A stretch of 35,765 nt of DNA, taken from Promethearchaeota archaeon. GTDB taxonomy: Archaea > Asgardarchaeota > Lokiarchaeia > Sigynarchaeales > SOKP01. Below the pieces are notes generated by a model. That model made no database searches. It had not been told where the DNA came from and saw only the letters and a program-made list of their open reading frames with translations. Positions 24,789-33,482 of this stretch are shown here, piece after piece. The DNA lies in NCBI GenBank assembly GCA_014730295.1, contig WJIN01000119.1, positions 1 through 35,765 of the forward strand, read 5' to 3'. The translations under genes were made by a program, and so were the position numbers. How positions within the stretch are numbered: the first letter of the stretch is position 1; every line of letters starts with the position of its first letter.

Positions 24789-27700
24789 ATGATGAAAATG
24801 CTTAAAGTGCATAGAAAAAAATTCAAAACTATTTTTGGATTAACCTTTTTGCTACTAATTTTTTTTTCTGTTTTCAGCTGTATATATTTTCCCATAGAAT
24901 CCACCGAAAAATATGAAGATAAACAGGAATATCAAGAGAATAAAAATTTAATTCATACTTCAATTTCAGAAAAATGGAATAATTCATGGGGAACAAGTGA
25001 ATGCGATATGGCAAGTGGTATTATTTTAGATTCTGAAGGAAATTATTATATAGTTGGATCCTCAGGAGATCCATATGATTTAACCATCATCAAATATGAT
25101 AGTAGTGGTAACAAATTATGGAGTGAAACTTTTGATGGACCTGCTGGAGGGTATGACACGGGTAATGCTATTGCTTTAAGTCCCGACGAAAATTATGTAT
25201 ATATTGTAGGTTGGGTTGACACGGGCAATCATTGGCATACTCAATTAGTAAAATATTCCGCAGCAAATGGAACATATCAATGGAATAGGACGTGGGGAGA
25301 AGATTTTTCATATACAACTAAGGGCTATTCAGTTAAAGTGAATTCTACAGGTTATGTATTTGTAGGAGGAAATAATGGTACATTCAGTGGGTTTATTACT
25401 TGCTATGATTCATCGGGTAATAATATTAAAAATAAAAGTTTATCTTCACTTGGCATTTCCTCCGTCTCCGATATGGTTATAGATTCAGCTGATAATGTCT
25501 ATATAACTCGTGGAAAATCATCAAATACTGTGATCGCAAAATATAATTCCCTATTAGAGCTGCAGTGGAATGAAACCTTCACTCCTGAGAGTATAGATTT
25601 TGAATATTCAAATCCAACAGCTATGAGTATTGATATTCAAGATAACATATATATTTCTGGATATGTATATAACAATTCCGATTATTATTGGCATGTTATG
25701 AAATATAACTCTAGCGGAAATCATCTATATAACAAAACAATCATTTCCGCACCGACAGATGATGATCGATCTGCTAAGGACATTATTATTGATAAACAGG
25801 AAAATATTTTCTTAATTGGAGCTTGTGATGGAAATAATTTTGAAGATGATAAGGATATTTTAATTGTTAAATGTGATAATGAAGGTGATTATTTATACAA
25901 TTGGACTTGGGATAGCGGAGATATAGATAAGGGAAGGAGTTTAGCTTACGATCCACAAGGTTCCATAGCCGCTTGTGGTGATCAGAACTCAACTCAAACA
26001 GATCCAGATGGGGAAGATTTTGTTATTATAAAATTTTCATTAAAACCTCAAAATTTCTCTTTATTTATTGATAATTTATCTCCAGGTCCTTACGATGAAG
26101 ATGGTAATATTACTTTAAATTGGTCCGAGAGCGCACCTTTTGATGCTAATAATTATACCATTTATAATTCAACTACATACATCATGGAAATCAATTCCAG
26201 TCTCGAGTATAACGCTGAAGGCATAACCAATACAACATTCTCAATTGAAAATCTCACGGACGGAACATATTATTACAAGATCCAAGCATTTAACGACTAT
26301 GGGAATTCCACATCCAATTGCATGGAAATAGTTGTCGGGAGAACACCTGAAGGTTTTTTTCTCTCAGAAAATTCCACCAGACCGCATGATTCTGATGGGA
26401 TTTTTTGGTTGAATTGGACTAGCTCTGAAAATGCTGAAGAGTATGCGATTTATTACGACACTTCCGAGATTTCTGATTTTACCACTGCCACTCTTTATGA
26501 GGACCAAATTATCGGAACGACAGCAAAGATTAATATGACTACAATGGGGAATGGATTATGGTATTTTATTGTGGTTGCGAATAATACTTTCCAAGGAGGG
26601 TATTCAGAAACCCAAGCTGGAAATAATGCCAATGCTTCAATAGGAATCTCTCCAAAGGAGTTTGCCCTGATGTCATACGATGCCGAGGAACCCGAGCTTG
26701 ATGAGCAATTTAGCTTAAACTGGACGGTCAGTACTTATGCGGAAAATTATAGCTTGTACTGGTCCCTCAGCGAGATATCGGATGTCGAGGAATCTGATGT
26801 ATATTTGTTGTATAATGGAACGGACTTGAGCTATATTGTGGATAATGAGTTAGGTTATGAGGACGTGATATACTATTTCAAGGTTGTCTCGGAAAATCAA
26901 TTTGGCACTAATGAGTCAAACAATTTTAACGTAACCAAGGGATATCCTGGAATTCCACCAGAGAATGTGACTCTCTTTTCTGAGGATGTTGAAGTATATG
27001 AAGACGGGATTTTTACTCTCAACTGGACCAATACTATCTATGCGGATAATTATAGCTTGTACTGGTCCCTCAGCGAGATATCGGATGTCGAGCAATCTGA
27101 TGTGTATTTGTTGTATAATGGAACGGAATTAAGTTATTATCTCGACAGAATTCTGGAAGAAGACGACAAATATTATTATTTTACGGTCGTTTCAGAAAAT
27201 CAATTCGGGACCAATTCCTCAAATTGTCTAAATATTACAGTAGGCTATCCCGGAGAACTACCCGACTCCTTTAGTCTCTCATCAAATGATGCAGGATCGC
27301 CCGATTTAGATGGTGAATTTACCTTAAATTGGAGTGTAAGCACTCACGCAGATAACTATACCCTCTATTGGTCGCTTTCTCCCATTACCGATGTGAATAA
27401 TCCGCAAGTGAAGGAATTATACAGTGGTGAAGGACTGACTTATGAAGTAAAGGAATCTTTGGGCTTTATGGATGACGTATACTACTTCAAGGTAATAGCA
27501 GAAAATCAATTTGGAACTAGTGAATCAAATAGTTTTTCCGTTACTGTAGGGAATCCCGATGATGGAAACGGAGGTTTGCCCTGGTGGCTACAAGCGATCT
27601 TTACGGGTATGATAAGTGCTGCCGCGGGATTAGTAATAAAAATCTCCTATAGTCGATACAAAAAGCGAAAAGAGTTATTAGAGGAGATCTCGAGGAAATT

Positions 27701-27878
27701 AGATAAGATAGATAATATAGAACAATTCCTCAAGCAGAGATTAGGATATGAGGAATGGCAGAAACTACAAGCACCTCTCAATGAATACAAAGAGCAGAAG
27801 ATAACAGAAAAAGAACTAATAAAAACGGCCAAGAAGGAATTAGGAGACAGATTTATGGATATTTTCAAAAATAGGTAA
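24789..27878 (+). CDS. Giant surface protein: beta-propeller plus five Fn3-like repeats, C-terminal anchor
   Basis: The 1029-residue chain starts with a basic signal sequence and hydrophobic core (FGLTFLLLIFFSVFSC). Residues about 60-410 are SBBP-type propeller repeats with IxLDSEGNYYIVGSS, IKYDSSGNKLWSETF and NVYITRGKSSNTVIAKYNS. Residues about 418-920 hold five Fn3-like modules of about 101 residues, each with LNW near the start and YYFK/V-x-AENQFGTSESN near the end. A proline/glycine stretch precedes a membrane helix (about 931-953), and a 75-residue charged coiled-coil tail faces the cytoplasm. Probably adhesion or a surface scaffold; no catalytic motif seen. This is a common surface-protein style in Asgard archaea. 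Neighbour relation to the lyase upstream is not clear. Confidence 0.8.
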   Translation: MMKMLKVHRKKFKTIFGLTFLLLIFFSVFSCIYFPIESTEKYEDKQEYQENKNLIHTSISEKWNNSWGTSECDMASGIILDSEGNYYIVGSSGDPYDLTIIKYDSSGNKLWSETFDGPAGGYDTGNAIALSPDENYVYIVGWVDTGNHWHTQLVKYSAANGTYQWNRTWGEDFSYTTKGYSVKVNSTGYVFVGGNNGTFSGFITCYDSSGNNIKNKSLSSLGISSVSDMVIDSADNVYITRGKSSNTVIAKYNSLLELQWNETFTPESIDFEYSNPTAMSIDIQDNIYISGYVYNNSDYYWHVMKYNSSGNHLYNKTIISAPTDDDRSAKDIIIDKQENIFLIGACDGNNFEDDKDILIVKCDNEGDYLYNWTWDSGDIDKGRSLAYDPQGSIAACGDQNSTQTDPDGEDFVIIKFSLKPQNFSLFIDNLSPGPYDEDGNITLNWSESAPFDANNYTIYNSTTYIMEINSSLEYNAEGITNTTFSIENLTDGTYYYKIQAFNDYGNSTSNCMEIVVGRTPEGFFLSENSTRPHDSDGIFWLNWTSSENAEEYAIYYDTSEISDFTTATLYEDQIIGTTAKINMTTMGNGLWYFIVVANNTFQGGYSETQAGNNANASIGISPKEFALMSYDAEEPELDEQFSLNWTVSTYAENYSLYWSLSEISDVEESDVYLLYNGTDLSYIVDNELGYEDVIYYFKVVSENQFGTNESNNFNVTKGYPGIPPENVTLFSEDVEVYEDGIFTLNWTNTIYADNYSLYWSLSEISDVEQSDVYLLYNGTELSYYLDRILEEDDKYYYFTVVSENQFGTNSSNCLNITVGYPGELPDSFSLSSNDAGSPDLDGEFTLNWSVSTHADNYTLYWSLSPITDVNNPQVKELYSGEGLTYEVKESLGFMDDVYYFKVIAENQFGTSESNSFSVTVGNPDDGNGGLPWWLQAIFTGMISAAAGLVIKISYSRYKKRKELLEEISRKLDKIDNIEQFLKQRLGYEEWQKLQAPLNEYKEQKITEKELIKTAKKELGDRFMDIFKNR
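26736..26824 (+). repeat. Near-identical repeat unit A in Fn3-like module 3
   Basis: This 89-base stretch matches 27039-27127 at 86 of 89 positions, exactly 303 bases (101 codons) apart. Other parts of the modules are more divergent, so this part was recently copied or converted. Confidence 0.9.
27039..27127 (+). repeat. Near-identical repeat unit B in Fn3-like module 4
   Basis: Partner of 26736-26824, with three differences. It encodes NYSLYWSLSEISDVEQSDV and the following LYNGTE. Confidence 0.9.
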
Positions 27879-28057
27879 ACTAGATAAACTTTTATCTTAT
27901 TTTTTCTTATTCTTTTTATTTAATATATTTGTTTTTTCAGAATTAATTATGATTAATACCCCTTTTTGGTTATAATTATTAAAAATTTAAACCCTTCTAT
28001 CTTTTTTAATCATAGAGCGTTAGATATCTTCTATCAAAATCGGATTCATTCTAAAAA

Positions 28058-29395
28058 ATGGTGCGCCCACCCGCAGACTCAAACATTTGTCTACGCTGCA
28101 AGGGGGGAAAACTCCTCTGTGGCAAAAAAACATGTCCAATTCTTCTTAAAAAATCAGTACTCAAATCAATTATTCCCTTCGATGTGGGAAAATCTTTGAA
28201 AAATGTGGAACTTTTCGGAGCAAGCCCTCCTGGTTTCTTTGTCGGACGGTATAACTACCCAAAAGTCGCCGTGGGTCCCATGATTCCCTTTTCCGAATTT
28301 TCTAAGCAGAAATTTTCAACTAAAGCAGACCATCATATTCTGGATGCACCAGAACTCTGGTTTGGAAAAGAGCTGACCGATATCATCCAGTACAGAAGTA
28401 ATTTAGTGCGTAGCAATTTCAAAGTGAATGTGAAGTTAGGAGAACAGACCCTTAAAAACACGCCCTCGCTAAAAGAACAGAGATTATTGGAACGATCGCA
28501 ACTTCTTTCAATGGCATCTCAGCCAACCGATACCGAAACACGATTCGGCAAGCTCAGTTTACGGATGATGTTAGATAACCACTCCTTACCCATGGGTCCA
28601 TCTGGCTATACTGATAAGATACGTATCACTGAAAATGTTAAAGTCCATCCAAAAGTGGATTATTGCGTAGCCGATACCGATCTAAAAGCTCAAGATGCCG
28701 TTGCAGAGAAGCTCTATATGGAGGGGGATGTACCCTTATCAACAATACAGCGGGTATTTTCTGCGGGCTTATTAGGAGATAAAAAGCGGCGAAAATTAGT
28801 GCCAACCAGATGGACCATAACCGCGGTGGACGATATCATCTCAAAAAAATTAATTGAGGAGATTAAAACTTTCCCCGAAATTAACGATTACCAAATTTTT
28901 CAGGCAGCCTATTTGGATAACCATTTCCGCATACTCTTATTTCCAGGGAAATTTGCATTTGAGATGAATGAGGTATGGGCTCCGAATTCGTTATGGAATG
29001 TCTCTCCTGACGGAAAAAGTCTTAATGTGAAACCCCAAATTATGACCGACTATGAATTTTATCGAGGGCGGAAGAGCTATGCGAGCAATATTACGGGAGC
29101 TTATTATGCGGCACGCAAATCTATCTGCGAGTATTTGCATACAATCCGTCGTCAAGCTCGTATCATCATCTTTCGGGAGGTTTCTTCTGGTTATGTAGTG
29201 CCTCTGGGTGTTTGGGTCATCCGAGAAACTGTGAAAAATGCATTTACCGAGCCCAAACCCATCATTCTTGATAATTTTGAAGAGGCAATCTCAAAACTAG
29301 GGCAAGGCTTATTGGTAAGCCAAAAAGAATGGGAACATAACAGCAAACTAATTAATTTCATTAGAAAGCAGAGAACACTTGATGAGTTTCTTTAA
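28058..29395 (+). CDS. Archaeal DNA-repair protein of the Nre family
   Basis: The 445-residue protein is the Nre (NreA/NreB) family: an N-terminal zinc-finger-like segment with C11-x2-C14-x6-C21-x4-C26 (CLRCKGGKLLCGKKTC), then SPPGFFVGRYNYPKVAVGPMIP, DAPELWFG, and VPTRWTITAVDDIISKKLIEEI, all family hallmarks. The last eight residues, QRTLDEFL, fit the PCNA-interacting peptide pattern Q-x-x-L-x-x-F-L. Nre proteins work in repair of mitomycin-C-type damage in haloarchaea together with PCNA. The gene stands alone, 180 bases after the surface protein. The family is archaeal, which supports the domain assignment of this DNA. Confidence 0.92.
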   Translation: MVRPPADSNICLRCKGGKLLCGKKTCPILLKKSVLKSIIPFDVGKSLKNVELFGASPPGFFVGRYNYPKVAVGPMIPFSEFSKQKFSTKADHHILDAPELWFGKELTDIIQYRSNLVRSNFKVNVKLGEQTLKNTPSLKEQRLLERSQLLSMASQPTDTETRFGKLSLRMMLDNHSLPMGPSGYTDKIRITENVKVHPKVDYCVADTDLKAQDAVAEKLYMEGDVPLSTIQRVFSAGLLGDKKRRKLVPTRWTITAVDDIISKKLIEEIKTFPEINDYQIFQAAYLDNHFRILLFPGKFAFEMNEVWAPNSLWNVSPDGKSLNVKPQIMTDYEFYRGRKSYASNITGAYYAARKSICEYLHTIRRQARIIIFREVSSGYVVPLGVWVIRETVKNAFTEPKPIILDNFEEAISKLGQGLLVSQKEWEHNSKLINFIRKQRTLDEFL

Positions 29396-29475
29396 AATTA
29401 CTCTGAACCCATAGAAATAAATAATTAAGCATTCTATTTCTTTAAATAAAAAAAAGATTAATATTAGTAACAAAA

Positions 29476-30315
29476 TCAAATTTGATGTTTCCGTCTTATA
29501 AGAATAATTGTCCCAACGATAGATAATGCTACTATTCCAAGAAGTATGGGAATTTCATAACCTGGAATGCCTCCATTCTGAATTTCAAATTTGTAAATGG
29601 TTTTCCCATTCTCATTGACTATTTCAAAGCTCGTCAAATCTCCGTTTTCACTATAAGACCAAGTTTCTACACATTTTCCTGAAAAATACATACCGGTATA
29701 GATATATTCTCCATCCCATGCATTATGTACTATTTTTCTCCCCGGAGTAGTCCAATTCTCTCTCCAAATCAGATCCTCGTCATCAAGATATTCTGCTGGG
29801 TTTGATGGTAATTGTCCAAGAAAATATCCTTTATTTCCATTTAATAAATACCCTGATTTTATGTATGTCAAATTGCCAGGGCTTTCTTGTTCATAGCTCG
29901 TTAAATTGATAGGATCTTTTAGCACGTATTGAATATTGGTACCCCCAGTTGGTATTTCTGGAAATGAATCCACGGTCCAATTCCATATTTGCATAGAAAT
30001 ATTACAGATTGGCCAATCACCACCTGAATCTTTAATATAGTCCGATTTATTTATCCTAATCACTACAGATTTCTGTTTTGCATTCAGGATTTGGCAATTC
30101 TGACCGTAAAGATGCTGTATATGAGTTGACCAGTTTTCACCAAAAACATCTACTAGACCATTTTCATCAACCACTGTTACTTGTAAAACTTTAGTATATC
30201 CTACAGAAATTTCGGGAGGATCATAAACAGTTGCCTGAACTTTTGTTATAGGAGTGAAAAATACTAATCCAAACATTAAAAGAAACCCAAATAATATAAT
30301 CTGTTTGTTTTTCAT
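29476..30315 (-). CDS. Secreted protein with C-terminal membrane anchor, unknown function
   Basis: The 279-residue leftward gene has a signal peptide (KNKQIILFGFLLMFGLVFF, ending near VQA), an extracellular beta-rich domain with several NWT/NLT sequons and aromatic residues, and a C-terminal helix PILLGIVALSIVGTIILIRRK preceded by GGIPGY. This PGYE-hydrophobic-RRK ending is frequent in Asgard surface proteins. No enzyme or binding motif is recognised. It is divergent from the acyl-CoA synthetase operon across about 370 bases. A tract of cysteine pairs was not found; two cysteines could form a disulfide. Confidence 0.75.
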   Translation of the reverse strand: MKNKQIILFGFLLMFGLVFFTPITKVQATVYDPPEISVGYTKVLQVTVVDENGLVDVFGENWSTHIQHLYGQNCQILNAKQKSVVIRINKSDYIKDSGGDWPICNISMQIWNWTVDSFPEIPTGGTNIQYVLKDPINLTSYEQESPGNLTYIKSGYLLNGNKGYFLGQLPSNPAEYLDDEDLIWRENWTTPGRKIVHNAWDGEYIYTGMYFSGKCVETWSYSENGDLTSFEIVNENGKTIYKFEIQNGGIPGYEIPILLGIVALSIVGTIILIRRKHQI

Positions 30316-30683
30316 AATTTCTACTCAGTTATTTTGTGTTTTTGAATTTCTAACAAAATGTATGATAGATTCGTCTTTTGAATATTTAAAACTATCTAGT
30401 CTGTGGGATTATTTGATTTAAATATTTATACTACTGCTATAGAATCATACAAATTAGATCTTTTGCTTTTATCCGGAGTACTAAACGATATTGCCCAGTT
30501 GCTTATTAATTTCTTAGCAGAACTGTATTGATAATTTATGGAGAAATAATTTTCAAAATGTAGATAATTCGTGAACAAAATCTTTTTAAGAACAGATGAG
30601 TAAATATTATTGTTTACCAAAATTTACACTAAATCAATTTTAAACCTACAAAATGTAAATTAAAGTGTAAGAGGGAAAAAATC
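30316..30683. other. Divergent intergenic region with inverted repeat
   Basis: About 368 AT-rich bases between divergent genes. TTACACT (30624-30630) and AGTGTAA (30664-30670) form an inverted repeat around the start region of the rightward operon, and ATTTACA (30622-30628) with TGTAAAT (30654-30660) forms a second, nested pairing. A 64-codon leftward frame (30426-30620) is not convincing as a gene. AGAGGG at 30670-30675 is the likely ribosome site for the GTG at 30684. Confidence 0.5.
30622..30670 (+). promoter_or_regulatory. Inverted repeat possibly acting as operator of acyl-CoA operon
   Basis: Two overlapping 7-base inverted pairs, TTACACT/AGTGTAA and ATTTACA/TGTAAAT, lie within 15 to 60 bases of the GTG start. 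A fatty-acid-responsive repressor could bind; this is only a guess from the position and the symmetry. Confidence 0.3.
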
Positions 30684-31910
30684 GTGAAAAATAAAAATGA
30701 AACGAGACAAGACACAATGATAGAACTCGATGGTGTTCCTTCCGCAGAGGAGCAACCGCTTGTATTTATGCCTCGATTTAAACAGCCTATAAGTGGTCTT
30801 CTCGCACTCATCTTCGTTGGTATTTTATCGCTGGTAACGTGGTGGATTTTCTTCGATTCTCGGTGGCATGATCCTCGTATAGTGCATTATGCTTCATTGA
30901 TTGGGGGATTTGGTCTATTAGGTGTGGTATGGGCAATATGGTTCGAGAACTGGCCCTATTACAAGCGATTTAAAAAACCTTGGATGATTGGGATTGTGGG
31001 AACGGCGATTAATTTTGCTATAGCATTCTTATTCACATTTGTTTTGCTTCCATTATTCAATATGTTTTATCCCCCTTCAGTTCAAAATCCAGATCCTTAT
31101 TTATCGTGGTATATAGGAGCATCCATATTTGGATCCTTAAGCGGTTCGGGGTTCTCATTTGCCGTTTTAATTCTTGCGGGTTCAATGTATTGGCCAGTAT
31201 TTAAGCTAAAGCAACCAAAACGCGGAATTATTTTATGGATTATGGGGGCGATCATTACAATTATTGTTTGGTCAATACTGTTCTACCCCGCGGGTAATCC
31301 TGAGGCTGCGGGTGAAGGCACTGTGGTATTTAGACAGTATGCATATTCTTTAGGGTGGACTCAGTGGCTGATCTTTTTCTCATTATTAACTCAATTAGTC
31401 TATGAATATTGGCCATGGAGTTCTCTCGCTACAAAACAACCATATATTGGAATACTATGCTTTCTATTCTGTGTTATAGCTGGATTTATTATGTCTATGA
31501 TATTCCCCTTCGTTATTGGAGCTATATTTGATCCTATTTTTATAGCCGCTGGGGGTGATATAGTTGACGAGATTGTCCAATTTAAAGGATGGTACGTGAT
31601 GTCAATTTCATATGCGATATTTTTAATCCTGGCAATAGTAATTGAAAATATGTATTTTGATAATTGGCCCAAAAAATTCTCGCAAGGAAAAAATCTGATT
31701 ATTAGATTTTTCATTATTCTGGGGCTAGGAACTGCCATGTTTTTTGGTTATTATTTTCTCGCACCCTATTTAGTCGGAGATCCAGTCGGAGGAGAACCCA
31801 ATCAATATTGGATAATCAATCCTACAGCGTTTTTATTGTGGTTTTTATGGATTGAGTTATTATATGCATATATCTGGAAGAATTGGCCTATTTATAAGGT
31901 ATTTAGGTGA
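30684..31910 (+). CDS. Ten-helix membrane protein with five internal two-helix repeats, unknown function
   Basis: I do not recognise the family. The 408-residue chain has about ten membrane helices. Every second helix ends in a Trp-Pro motif: FENWPYY (W90), SMYWPVF (W170), YEYWPWS (W243), FDNWPKK (W328), WKNWPIY (W401), spaced 80, 73, 85 and 73 residues. This points to five copies of a two-helix unit. A cytoplasmic, acidic N-terminal tail of about 35 residues precedes. The start is GTG with AGAGGG nine bases ahead. The acyl-CoA synthetase gene follows after six bases, so a role in lipid or acyl substrate transport or membrane lipid handling is plausible but unproven. Confidence 0.7.
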   Translation: MKNKNETRQDTMIELDGVPSAEEQPLVFMPRFKQPISGLLALIFVGILSLVTWWIFFDSRWHDPRIVHYASLIGGFGLLGVVWAIWFENWPYYKRFKKPWMIGIVGTAINFAIAFLFTFVLLPLFNMFYPPSVQNPDPYLSWYIGASIFGSLSGSGFSFAVLILAGSMYWPVFKLKQPKRGIILWIMGAIITIIVWSILFYPAGNPEAAGEGTVVFRQYAYSLGWTQWLIFFSLLTQLVYEYWPWSSLATKQPYIGILCFLFCVIAGFIMSMIFPFVIGAIFDPIFIAAGGDIVDEIVQFKGWYVMSISYAIFLILAIVIENMYFDNWPKKFSQGKNLIIRFFIILGLGTAMFFGYYFLAPYLVGDPVGGEPNQYWIINPTAFLLWFLWIELLYAYIWKNWPIYKVFR

Positions 31911-31916
31911 AAAGAA

Positions 31917-33482
31917 ATGTATAAAGCAAGTGATTATTCTTTACCTATGAATTTCTCATGGATTGGAAACTGGTCCGCGAGAAGAGCGGAATTAACACCA
32001 AAAAAAGAAGCTATATTCGATAATATCCAAAATAAAAGGTACACATTCGAAGATATAGATCATCGGGCAAATAAATTAGCCCGTATTTTACTTGATATGG
32101 ATATTCGAAAAGGGGATCGCGTTGCAGCTTTCTCAACTAATAGGATGGAATTAATTGATCTGTTTTTTGCTACGGGCAAAATCGGCGCGATTTTTGTTCC
32201 ATTCAATGTACGTCTTGCCCCAGCAGAAATAGAACAATTAATTAACAAAATGGATCCTTCCGCATTATTTTATGAAAATAAGCTCCAAGAAAAGGTCCAA
32301 ACAATTAAGGATATGGATATCATCAAGAATAATGTAGTTTTTGAAGAGAAGGGATTCGAGGGTGACACCTCCTATTATTCCCTATTTGATAAGGCTACCA
32401 GCTCACCTGTGGAGAGACCAGATATGAACTTTGAGGATCCTCATCTAATTTTATTTACGGGGGGTACTACGGGGTTACCGAAAGGTGCTACTCTGCCTCA
32501 CCGACTAGTTTTCTGGAATTCAATCAATACGATTATGAGTTGGGGCGTAAGACCGGATGATATACAACCCCTTCTATTTCCGTTATTTCACACTGGGGGA
32601 TGGAATGTATTACTCATGCCGTTTTTTCACCTTGGAGCAAAATCAATTTTAATGGGTGATTTCGATCCAATTGAAACTCTTAATATCATTGAGCGTGAGA
32701 AAGCAACCATCGTTATCGGAGTTCCAACAATGTTCCATATGATGGCAAATCAGAAAAAATTTGAAACTGCTAACTTCGATTCTGTTAGAATCTTTATTTC
32801 TGGAGGAGCTCCTTGCCCTGTTGCCATAATGGAAAATTACTGGGAGAGAGGAAAGCCATTCAAAATGGGTTATGGACTTACTGAAGTCGGTCCCAATAAT
32901 TTTTATCTGCCTAATGAACACATTAAGGAGAAACCAACTTCTGTGGGCCTACCGGTTTTCCATTGCGATATGAAATTAATCGATCCCGACACCGAGAAGG
33001 AGGTTGCCCCAGGAGAGGTTGGAGAATTATTGTTGAAAGGCCCCCATATCTTTTCGGGATATTGGGATGAACCAAAGGAAACGGAAAAGGCTATTGAAAA
33101 AGATGGATTTGTCCATACTGGAGATCTGGCGAAACAAGATGAAGATGGATTTTATTATATTGTCGGGCGTCGTAAAGAAATGTATATTAGCGGAGGAGAG
33201 AATGTATTTCCTGTAGAAATTGAGGAAGTTCTCTATAAACATCCTGCAATAGATGAGGCTGCTGTGATCGGAGTGTCAGATGAAAAATGGGGCGAAGTAG
33301 GAAAAGCTTTTATCACTCTGAAGGAAGGAAAATCGACAACACCTGAGGCAGTTAAGGAATATTTAAACGATAAATTAGCCAAATATAAGATTCCAAAATA
33401 CTTTGAGATACGAGACTCATTACCCACCAGCGGAACGGGTAAGATATTGAAAAAAGAACTGGAAAAGGAGGAAAAAGCGTGA
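31917..33482 (+). CDS. Acyl-CoA synthetase (AMP-forming, fatty-acid-CoA-ligase-like)
   Basis: Activates a carboxylic acid to its CoA thioester with ATP. The 521-residue protein has the adenylate-forming core motifs: ILFTGGTTGLPKGATLPHR (phosphate loop), GYGLTEVGPNN (A5), HTGDLAKQDEDGFYYIVGRRKEMYISGGENVFPVEIEEVL (A7-A8 hinge), and PTSGTGKILKKEL (A10 Lys). The substrate is not defined by sequence; fatty or aromatic acids are possible. It overlaps the KASIII-like gene by four bases (GTGA) and directly follows the ten-helix membrane protein, so all three form one operon. A ketosynthase partner suggests that the acyl-CoA feeds condensation. Confidence 0.9.
   Translation: MYKASDYSLPMNFSWIGNWSARRAELTPKKEAIFDNIQNKRYTFEDIDHRANKLARILLDMDIRKGDRVAAFSTNRMELIDLFFATGKIGAIFVPFNVRLAPAEIEQLINKMDPSALFYENKLQEKVQTIKDMDIIKNNVVFEEKGFEGDTSYYSLFDKATSSPVERPDMNFEDPHLILFTGGTTGLPKGATLPHRLVFWNSINTIMSWGVRPDDIQPLLFPLFHTGGWNVLLMPFFHLGAKSILMGDFDPIETLNIIEREKATIVIGVPTMFHMMANQKKFETANFDSVRIFISGGAPCPVAIMENYWERGKPFKMGYGLTEVGPNNFYLPNEHIKEKPTSVGLPVFHCDMKLIDPDTEKEVAPGEVGELLLKGPHIFSGYWDEPKETEKAIEKDGFVHTGDLAKQDEDGFYYIVGRRKEMYISGGENVFPVEIEEVLYKHPAIDEAAVIGVSDEKWGEVGKAFITLKEGKSTTPEAVKEYLNDKLAKYKIPKYFEIRDSLPTSGTGKILKKELEKEEKA

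Noticed and set aside
30426..30620. 64-codon leftward frame in the divergent gap.
   Set aside because: No homology-like motif, no ribosome site, and the composition is like that of the surrounding AT-rich spacer.
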